In this document: piece after piece, positions 58,461 through 64,000 of the stretch | How positions within the stretch are numbered: the stretch's first letter is position 1 | How the letters are laid out: every line of letters begins with the position of its first letter | DNA from: Prauserella shujinwangii | GTDB lineage: Bacteria > Actinomycetota > Actinomycetes > Mycobacteriales > Pseudonocardiaceae | NCBI RefSeq assembly: GCF_003001955.1 | Contig: NZ_PVNH01000006.1 | Location: forward strand, 310,001-374,000 | Length of the DNA stretch: 64,000 nt | Direction of reading: 5' to 3' | Position numbers and translations under genes: made by a program | The notes under the pieces: model-generated | The model's input: only the letters and a program-made list of their open reading frames with translations | Database searches by the model: none | Told to the model about the DNA's origin: nothing

Positions 58461-58858
58461 GAGGGTTCCGGCTCCTCGCCGGAGCCGTCCGCCCCGTCCC
58501 GCAGGCCCTGCACCTCGATCCGCGGGCAGTCCTTCCACAGCCGCTCCAGGCCGTAGAAGGAGCGCTCCTCGTCGTGCTGGACGTGCACCACGACGTCGAC
58601 GTAGTCGAGCAGGACCCAGCGGCCCTCGCGCGCGCCCTCCCTGCGCACCGGCTTGTGCCCGGCGATGCGCAGCTTCTCCTCCACGTTGTCCACGATGGCG
58701 CCGACCTGCCGCTCGTTGGGAGCCGACGCGATGACGAACGCGTCGGTGATCACCAGCTGGTCGGAGACGTCCAGCACGACCACGTCGGTCGCCTTCTTGT
58801 CCGCGGCCGCGTGGGCGGCCGCGGTCGCGATGTTCCGTGCTTCGGCCGTCGCTGCCAC
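58457..58858 (-). CDS. rsfS: Ribosome silencing factor RsfS
   Basis: A 133-residue RsfS/YbeB protein that binds L14 and blocks subunit joining in starvation. Typical segments are Asp-Val-Val-Val-Leu-Asp-Val-Ser-Asp, Ile-Thr-Asp-Ala-Phe-Val-Ile-Ala-Ser and Trp-Val-Leu-Leu-Asp-Tyr-Val-Asp-Val-Val-Val-His-Val. It follows nadD, as in most bacteria. Confidence 0.95.
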   Translation of the reverse strand: MAATAEARNIATAAAHAAADKKATDVVVLDVSDQLVITDAFVIASAPNERQVGAIVDNVEEKLRIAGHKPVRREGAREGRWVLLDYVDVVVHVQHDEERSFYGLERLWKDCPRIEVQGLRDGADGSGEEPEPS

Positions 58859-58941
58859 GGTGCTCCTTCACGTCGAACTGCGCCGGAAGCAGGGTACCCG
58901 CAACGCCCGGCGGTCCGCGCCGCCACCGGCGCCGGTCCGGG

Positions 58942-59529
58942 TCAGTCCCGGTACAGCTTCCGCTTGTCGATGTACCGCACGACGCCGTCGGGGACGAGGT
59001 ACCAGACGGGTTCGGAGTTGCGGACGCGTTCCCGGCACCCGGTCGAGGAGATGGCCATCGCGGTGACCTCCACGAGGCTGACCTTGCCGCTGGGCAGGTG
59101 GTGGTCGTTGAGGTGGTACCCGGGCCGGGTGACGCCGATGAAGTGCGCGTAGCTGAACAGCTCGTCGGCGTTGCGCCAGGTGAGGATCTGTTCCAGCGCG
59201 TCGGCGCCGGTGATGAAGTACAGCTCGTCCTCGGGGTACTCGGCGTGCAGGTCCCGCAGCGTGTCGATGGTGTAGGTCTGGCCGCCGCGGTCGATGTCGA
59301 CGCGGCTCACCGAGAACACCGGGTTCGACGCGGTGGCGATCACCGTCATCAGGTAGCGGTCCTCGGCCCGGGACACGGTGCGGTCGGACTTCTGCCACGG
59401 CTGCCCGGTCGGGACGAACACGACCTCGTCGAGCGCGAACCGGTACTGGACCTCGCTGGCCGCGACGAGATGCCCGTGGTGCACGGGATCGAAGGTTCCC
59501 CCCATGACCCCTATCCGACGTGGAGACAT
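58942..59529 (-). CDS. nadD: Nicotinate-nucleotide adenylyltransferase
   Basis: A 195-residue NadD giving NaAD in NAD synthesis. The nucleotidyltransferase motif [11 protein letters not shown] is near residue 10-20, and Ile-Ser-Ser-Thr-Gly-Cys-Arg supplies the second ATP-binding motif. TAGGGT (59543-59538) lies eight nt before the ATG. First gene of the nadD-rsfS-gpgP-octT unit. Confidence 0.95.
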   Translation of the reverse strand: MSPRRIGVMGGTFDPVHHGHLVAASEVQYRFALDEVVFVPTGQPWQKSDRTVSRAEDRYLMTVIATASNPVFSVSRVDIDRGGQTYTIDTLRDLHAEYPEDELYFITGADALEQILTWRNADELFSYAHFIGVTRPGYHLNDHHLPSGKVSLVEVTAMAISSTGCRERVRNSEPVWYLVPDGVVRYIDKRKLYRD

Positions 59530-59572
59530 GGGAACCCACCCTATACACCCTGGTTGGCGGCCCGGATGCGAT

Positions 59573-59614
59573 GTGCGGGTCGGCCCTCCCCCGTCCAGCA
59601 GGGCCGACCCGCAC
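59573..59614. terminator. 15-bp perfect hairpin in the divergent nadD/recQ gap
   Basis: GTGCGGGTCGGCCCT (59573-59587) pairs perfectly with AGGGCCGACCCGCAC (59600-59614) around a 12-nt loop. A terminator-class hairpin is unexpected between divergent genes. It may end a former upstream leftward gene (proA in mycobacteria) or an unannotated transcript. Confidence 0.5.
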
Positions 59615-59725
59615 GGCGTCCTCCGGCGAACCGAGGGGGCGTCGCCGGACGTGCCAGCCGCTCCCCCACGAGGACTCGCACGCCGACGGGACTCGTGCCC
59701 GGTGGTCCCCTGACGACACCTTGCC

Positions 59726-59741
59726 TGTGATCCGCATCACA
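59726..59741. promoter_or_regulatory. Perfect CRP-type binding site
   Basis: TGTGATCCGCATCACA fits TGTGA-N6-TCACA exactly, the consensus of CRP/GlxR-type regulators in actinobacteria. Its centre is about 92 bp before the expected recQ transcription start and about 200 bp before the nadD start. It lies in an A/T-richer patch. Confidence 0.7.
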
Positions 59742-59811
59742 AATGACCCTCCGCGGCGCGGCCGCGGTTCCGTTCGCCCCGCCCGGGGCCGACATCGTCG
59801 GCCCGATGCGG

Positions 59812-59825
59812 TAGAGCTGGTCGGC
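59812..59825 (+). promoter_or_regulatory. Leaderless -10 box of the recQ-like gene
   Basis: TAGAGC at 59812-59817 lies eight nt before the GTG at 59826. No Shine-Dalgarno is present. Confidence 0.4.
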
Positions 59826-61931
59826 GTGGACATCGACACTCTTCGCCAGCGGGCCGAGACCCTGCTGCACGCCCTCGCCGGCGCCGACGCGACCCTGCGC
59901 GACGACCAGTGGACCGCCATCGAGGCGCTCGTCGCGCACCGCAGGCGCGCGCTGGTGGTGCAGCGCACCGGCTGGGGCAAGTCGGCGGTGTACTTCCTGG
60001 CGACCGCACTGCTCCGGGAGCACGGGGCGGGCCCCACGGTGATCGTCTCGCCGCTGCTGGCGCTGATGCGCAACCAGATCGCGGCGGCCGAACGCGCGGG
60101 GATCCACGCGGCGACGATCAACTCGGCCAACCCGCAGGAGTGGGACGACGTCCAGGCGCGGATCGCCGCGGGCCAGGTCGACGTGCTGCTGGTGAGCCCG
60201 GAGCGGTTGAACAACCCGGACTTCCGCGACGCCGTGCTGCCCAAGCTGACCGCGTCGGCCGGGCTGCTCGTGGTGGACGAGGCGCACTGCATCTCCGACT
60301 GGGGCCACGACTTCCGGCCCGACTACCGCAGGCTGCGGACGCTGCTCGGGGACCTGCCGGACGGGGTGCCCGTGCTGGCCACCACCGCCACCGCGAACGA
60401 CCGGGTCGCCACCGACGTGGCCGAGCAGCTCGGCATCGGCCACCGCAGCGACACCCTCGTCCTGCGCGGTCCGCTGGACCGGGACAGCCTGCGCCTGTCG
60501 GTCGTTCGCCTCCCCGCCCCGGCGCAACGGCTGGCGTGGCTGGCCGAACGGCTCGCCGACCTGCCGGGCTCGGGCATCGTGTACACGCTGACGGTGGCCG
60601 CGGCCCACGACGTCGCGACGCTGCTGCGGGACCGCGGCTACCCGGTGGCCGCCTACACCGGCAAGACCGACCCCGCCGACCGGCAGGCCGCCGAGGACGA
60701 CCTGCTGGCCAACCGGGTCAAGGCGCTCGTCGCCACCTCCGCGCTCGGGATGGGCTTCGACAAGCCGGACCTCGGGTTCGTCGTGCACCTGGGCGCACCG
60801 TCCTCCCCCATCGCCTACTACCAGCAGGTGGGGCGGGCCGGGCGTGGCGTGCGCCGCGCGGAGGTGATCCTCCTGCCCGGCCAGGAGGACGTGGAGATCT
60901 GGAACTACTTCGGATCGCTGGCCTTCCCCGACGAGCAGCGGGTGACCCAGGTGCTCAACACGCTGGCCTACGCCGACCGCCCCCTGTCGACGGCGGCCAT
61001 CGAGCCCACCGTCGAGCTGTCCCGCACGCGGCTGGAGATGGTGCTCAAGGTGCTCGACGTCGACGGAGCGGTACGCCGCGTCCGCGGGGGCTGGGAGGCG
61101 ACCGGCCAGGACTGGCACTACGACCGGGAACGCTACGAGCGCGTGCGGCAGGCGAGGGCCGCCGAGCAACGGGCGATGCTGGACTACCTGGACACCACCG
61201 GCTGCCGGATGGAGTTCCTGCGGCACCAGCTCGACGATCCGCACGCCGCGCCGTGCGGCCGCTGCGACAACTGCACCGGCGAGCGCTGGCCCGCCGAGGT
61301 CTCCCCGGACGCGGCACGGGCGACCAGCGAGCGGCTGAACCGCCCGGGGGTGGCCGTGGCGCCGCGCAGGCAGTGGCCCACCGGCATGGCGGCACTGGAC
61401 GTCCCGCTGTCGGGCCGCATCGGCAAGGACGAGCAGGCGGACGAGGGCCGGGTCGTGGGCAGGTTGACCGACGTCGGGTGGGGGAACCGGCTGCGCGACC
61501 TGGTCGGCGCGAGCACCTCGGACGGGCCTGTGCCCGATGCCGTGTTCGAAGCCTGCGTCTCGGTGCTGGCCGGCTGGGACTGGCCCGCCCGTCCGGTGGC
61601 GGTGGCCGGGATCGCCTCGCACACCCGCCCGGAGCTGGTCCGCGACCTGACCGAGCGGATCGCCAGGGTCGGGCGGCTGACCCCGCTGGGCACGGTCGAC
61701 GCGCACGGCCCGCCACCGCGCCGCGCGAACAGCGCCCAGCGGCTCGCCGACCTGTGGCAACGGCTGAGCCTGCCGGACTCGGTACGGGAGGTGGCCGGCC
61801 GGCTCGACGGGCCGGTGCTCCTGGTGGACGACGTCGTGGACACCGGGTGGACCATGACCGTCGCCGCGCGCCTGCTCCGCCAGGCCGGGGCACCCTCGGT
61901 GCTGCCGTTCGCGCTGGCCGCGACGGCGTAG
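59826..61931 (+). CDS. recQ: RecQ-family helicase with C-terminal phosphoribosyltransferase domain
   Basis: A 701-residue protein. The helicase core has motif I Arg-Thr-Gly-Trp-Gly-Lys-Ser near residue 47, motif II Asp-Glu-Ala-His-Cys-Ile-Ser-Asp-Trp-Gly-His-Asp-Phe-Arg (about 150), and motif VI Gln-Val-Gly-Arg-Ala-Gly-Arg-Gly. A zinc-binding Cys set (Cys-Arg-Met, then Cys-Gly-Arg-Cys-Asp-Asn-Cys) follows. There is no HRDC domain; instead the last 200 residues end in the PRPP-type motif Val-Asp-Asp-Val-Val-Asp-Thr-Gly-Trp-Thr (about 670), as in ComF-like phosphoribosyltransferases. GTG 59826 is chosen by the promoter; earlier in-frame starts give non-family sequence. Confidence 0.87.
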   Translation: MDIDTLRQRAETLLHALAGADATLRDDQWTAIEALVAHRRRALVVQRTGWGKSAVYFLATALLREHGAGPTVIVSPLLALMRNQIAAAERAGIHAATINSANPQEWDDVQARIAAGQVDVLLVSPERLNNPDFRDAVLPKLTASAGLLVVDEAHCISDWGHDFRPDYRRLRTLLGDLPDGVPVLATTATANDRVATDVAEQLGIGHRSDTLVLRGPLDRDSLRLSVVRLPAPAQRLAWLAERLADLPGSGIVYTLTVAAAHDVATLLRDRGYPVAAYTGKTDPADRQAAEDDLLANRVKALVATSALGMGFDKPDLGFVVHLGAPSSPIAYYQQVGRAGRGVRRAEVILLPGQEDVEIWNYFGSLAFPDEQRVTQVLNTLAYADRPLSTAAIEPTVELSRTRLEMVLKVLDVDGAVRRVRGGWEATGQDWHYDRERYERVRQARAAEQRAMLDYLDTTGCRMEFLRHQLDDPHAAPCGRCDNCTGERWPAEVSPDAARATSERLNRPGVAVAPRRQWPTGMAALDVPLSGRIGKDEQADEGRVVGRLTDVGWGNRLRDLVGASTSDGPVPDAVFEACVSVLAGWDWPARPVAVAGIASHTRPELVRDLTERIARVGRLTPLGTVDAHGPPPRRANSAQRLADLWQRLSLPDSVREVAGRLDGPVLLVDDVVDTGWTMTVAARLLRQAGAPSVLPFALAATA

Positions 61932-61946
61932 CGGCCAGGGGCGGTG

Positions 61947-62900
61947 TCACCCACGGCCGAGGAGCCGCGCGCCGAACGCCTGGCAGGCGGCGCGGAAGCC
62001 GGGCGGTTCGTGGACGGTGAAATCGGCGTCCAGGAAGGCGAGGGCGAGCAGCAGCCACTGCCACGTGTCGAGCATGAGGACGGCCTTCGTCCGCCGGTCG
62101 CCGAGCGCCTCGAGCTCGGCGTCCTGGTGCCGGAAGGCGTCGGCGACCGCGGGCAGGGGCGCCTCGACGGTGAGGACCACCCGGCTGCGGTCCTTGTGGA
62201 GCCCCTGCCGGAGATAGTCCAGCGCGGTCTCGGCGGGCAACGGCCTGGGCGAGAAGGTGCTCGTGGAGGTCCGGAGGCCGGTGACGCGGTCCAGCCGGAA
62301 CACCCGCCAGTCCTCCCGGTGGACGTCCCAGGCGAGCAGGTACCAGCGCAGGTGGTGGTGGACGTGGCGGTAGGGATGCACCTGGCGGGACGTGACCGCG
62401 CCGTCGCGGCCCGCGTAGCCGAACGTGATGACGTGGCGGTGCCGCACGGCGTCGGCGAGCGCGGCGAGGACGTCGGCGCTGACGCTCGGAGCGCCGCTGG
62501 GTCCGGTCTCCAGGCTGGCGCGAAGCTGGGCGGCGCGGTGCCGCAACCGCTTCGGGAGGAACTGGTCGATCTTGCCGTAGGCCCGGGTGGCGGCCTCGTC
62601 CACGCTGCCTCCGGCGGCGCTGCCGGTGGCGGCGAGCGTGGCCAGCCCGAGGAGGGTGGCGATCGCCTCGTCGTCGTCGAGCGCGAGCGGGGGCATGGCG
62701 GTGCCCGCGGTGAGCCGGTAGTGGCCGCCGGGTCCCGGCTGGGTCCGGACCGGATAGCCGTAGCCGCGGAGGCGGTCGATGTCCCTGCGCAGCGTCCGGG
62801 GACTGACGCCGAGCCGCGCGACCAGCTCGTCCGCGGTGAACGCCCGTCCGGTCTGGAGCGTGGCGAGCAGGGCCAGGATGCGCTGGGTGACGTCCGCCAT
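61947..62900 (-). CDS. HTH/WYL-domain transcriptional regulator (YafY type)
   Basis: A 317-residue regulator. N-terminal HTH_11 (about 5-60) has Ala-Asp-Glu-Leu-Val-Ala-Arg-Leu-Gly-Val-Ser-Pro-Arg-Thr-Leu-Arg-Arg-Asp-Ile-Asp. A WYL domain covers about 145-220 (Gly-Tyr-Ala-Gly-Arg-Asp-Gly and His-Leu-Arg-Trp-Tyr-Leu-Leu-Ala-Trp-Asp) and a C-terminal extension follows. WYL proteins sense nucleic acids or nucleotides and often respond to DNA damage. It diverges from a UvrA-like gene across 61 bp containing a 12-bp palindrome. Confidence 0.88.
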   Translation of the reverse strand: MADVTQRILALLATLQTGRAFTADELVARLGVSPRTLRRDIDRLRGYGYPVRTQPGPGGHYRLTAGTAMPPLALDDDEAIATLLGLATLAATGSAAGGSVDEAATRAYGKIDQFLPKRLRHRAAQLRASLETGPSGAPSVSADVLAALADAVRHRHVITFGYAGRDGAVTSRQVHPYRHVHHHLRWYLLAWDVHREDWRVFRLDRVTGLRTSTSTFSPRPLPAETALDYLRQGLHKDRSRVVLTVEAPLPAVADAFRHQDAELEALGDRRTKAVLMLDTWQWLLLALAFLDADFTVHEPPGFRAACQAFGARLLGRG

Positions 62901-62930
62901 GAACCCAGTCTCCCCCCGGTCGCGGTCAGA

Positions 62931-62942
62931 ATGTGGCCACAT
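62931..62942. promoter_or_regulatory. 12-bp palindrome in the WYL/UvrA-like divergent gap
   Basis: ATGTGGCCACAT, a perfect palindrome, lies between the -35 position and the -10 box (TAGCCT, 62950-62955) of the UvrA-like gene, six nt of leader before its ATG. A good candidate operator for the WYL regulator. Confidence 0.55.
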
Positions 62943-62961
62943 CTGTTTCTAGCCTGCGCCC

Positions 62962-64000
62962 ATGGCGCAACGCACGATCCGCATCCGCGGTGCCCGGACC
63001 CACAACCTGAAGAACCTCGACCTCGACATCCCCCGCGGCCGGCTGGTCGTGTTCGTCGGCGTGTCCGGCTCCGGCAAGTCGTCCCTGGTGTTCGACACGA
63101 TCGCGGCCGAGGCGGGCCACCAGCTCAACGAGACGTTCCCGCCGTTCGCCCGCAACCGGCTGCCGAAATGGACGCGCCCCGAGACCGACGAGATCGAAGG
63201 GCTCTCCCCGGTCGTGGTGATCGACCAGCGCAGGATCGGCGGGAACGCCCGGTCCACGGTCGGCACCATCACCGATGCCTGGACCTACCTGCGGCTGCTG
63301 TTCTCCCGGCTCAGCTCACCGCACGTGGGCGAGTCCAACCACTTCTCGTTCAACGATCCCGCGGGCATGTGCCCGGCCTGCTCCGGGCTCGGCGAGGTGG
63401 TGGTCAGCGCCGTCGACCGCTTCCTCGACCTGGACCGGTCCCTCGCCGAGGGCGCGATCCTGCTGCCCGGCTTCGGCAACGGCGGCTACTGGTACTCGCG
63501 GTATGCCGACATCGGCAGCTTCTCCCCCGACACCCCGCTGCGGGACTGGACGGAGGCCGAGCGCCAGGCCCTGCTCTACGGCGGCGAGCACGCCGCGCGG
63601 CTGGGCACCAGGCCCCCCGCCGACTACGAGGGCATCGTGCCGCGCTTCGAACGCATCTACCTGCGCACCTCCGACGACCTGTCCGACCGCAAGCGGGAGA
63701 CCATCGCCCGGTTCACCCGGTCCGAGACGTGCCCCGAATGTCGCGGCGACCGGCTCAACGAGGCGAGCCGCACGGCCACCGTCCTGGGCCGCACCATCGG
63801 CGAGCTCGCCCGGCTGGAGATCACCGAGCTGCACGGCCTGCTGGACGGGGTGACCGACCCCGCGGTCGCCCCGGTCGTCACCGCCCTGCGGAACCGGTTG
63901 CGGGCGATGATCACCATCGGGCTGGGGTACCTGCACCTCGGCCGGGCCACCACCACCCTGTCCGGTGGGGAGTCGCAGCGGATCAAGACCGTCAAGCACC
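62962..64000 (+). CDS. UvrA-like ATPase lacking the UvrB-binding insert, cut by the right edge
   Basis: The first 346 residues of a UvrA-like protein. Walker A Gly-Val-Ser-Gly-Ser-Gly-Lys-Ser-Ser is near residue 33, zinc cysteines Cys-Pro-Ala-Cys and Cys-Pro-Glu-Cys-Arg-Gly follow, and the ABC signature Ser-Gly-Gly-Glu-Ser-Gln-Arg is at the edge. After Leu-Arg-Leu-Leu-Phe-Ser-Arg the chain jumps to Phe-Ser-Phe-Asn-Asp-Pro, omitting the 120 or so residues that bind UvrB in true UvrA. It is therefore a paralogue not expected to work in classical excision repair; relatives are linked to drug resistance. Leaderless start at 62962. Confidence 0.85.
   Translation, partial: MAQRTIRIRGARTHNLKNLDLDIPRGRLVVFVGVSGSGKSSLVFDTIAAEAGHQLNETFPPFARNRLPKWTRPETDEIEGLSPVVVIDQRRIGGNARSTVGTITDAWTYLRLLFSRLSSPHVGESNHFSFNDPAGMCPACSGLGEVVVSAVDRFLDLDRSLAEGAILLPGFGNGGYWYSRYADIGSFSPDTPLRDWTEAERQALLYGGEHAARLGTRPPADYEGIVPRFERIYLRTSDDLSDRKRETIARFTRSETCPECRGDRLNEASRTATVLGRTIGELARLEITELHGLLDGVTDPAVAPVVTALRNRLRAMITIGLGYLHLGRATTTLSGGESQRIKTVKH

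Overview
The window is high-GC actinomycete DNA, most likely from a Pseudonocardiaceae genome such as Amycolatopsis. The evidence is the G/C-ending codon usage, frequent GTG starts, ATGA/GTGA gene overlaps, WhiB, F420-linked enzymes, a DUF222/HNH protein, and gene order shared with Mycobacterium around nadD and lepA. I see no tRNA, rRNA, CRISPR, insertion sequence or phage gene. The sequence is cut at both ends, through a small gene on the left and a UvrA-like gene on the right.

Layout. 0-3.1 kb: a degenerate two-component locus with a sensor kinase, a second membrane kinase-like protein and a LuxR-type regulator. 3.3-11.3 kb: a complete protocatechuate (beta-ketoadipate) operon, pcaIJFHGBDC, read leftwards and followed by an IclR regulator and a MocA-like nucleotidyltransferase. 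Three overlapping GTTC...GAAC dyads in its promoter are good operator candidates. 11.5-13.6 kb: hydroxypyruvate reductase plus glycerate kinase. 13.6-22.8 kb: a stress-flavoured block with a formaldehyde-dehydrogenase-like ADH, an alpha/beta hydrolase whose start codon sits in a hairpin, a cysteine-free HesB-like protein, UdgX, DUF5709, STAS anti-anti-sigma, GtrA, two DUF202 proteins, a SigD-like ECF sigma, an ANTAR regulator, an F420 LLM enzyme and WhiB.

23-28 kb: a DUF222/HNH nuclease behind a perfect LexA box, a Baeyer-Villiger-type monooxygenase with a divergent TetR, and a trans-acting enoyl-reductase-like protein. 28-33 kb: hemW, an ArsA-type ATPase, a small protein ending Cys-Cys-stop and cstA. 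33-39 kb: an assimilatory sulfate operon (sulfite reductase, zinc-ribbon protein, cysH, cysD, cysN, sirB) preceded by an attenuator-like leader peptide ending in Cys-Arg-Arg. 39-46.7 kb: a DrrAB-type exporter, enoyl-CoA hydratase, a barstar/secreted RNase pair, an oxidoreductase, a hydrolase, a nitronate monooxygenase and an F420-type split-barrel protein. 46.7-59.5 kb: conserved housekeeping genes lepA, rpsT, holA, SAM-I riboswitch-thrC, comEC, comEA, degV, octT, gpgP, rsfS and nadD. 59.8-64 kb: a RecQ-phosphoribosyltransferase fusion behind a perfect CRP-type site, a WYL regulator and a divergent UvrA-like gene lacking the UvrB-binding insert.

Cross-cutting observations: at least fifteen genes have a TANNNT box 6-8 nt before the start codon and no Shine-Dalgarno, as expected for leaderless mRNAs. 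An 11-base dyad, TCCAC-N-GTGGA, recurs inside coding regions using rare codons. The STAS and ANTAR genes share an unusual leader hairpin. The CstA locus encodes a CC-terminated small protein that may be an actinobacterial counterpart of the YbdD/YjiX partners of CstA.
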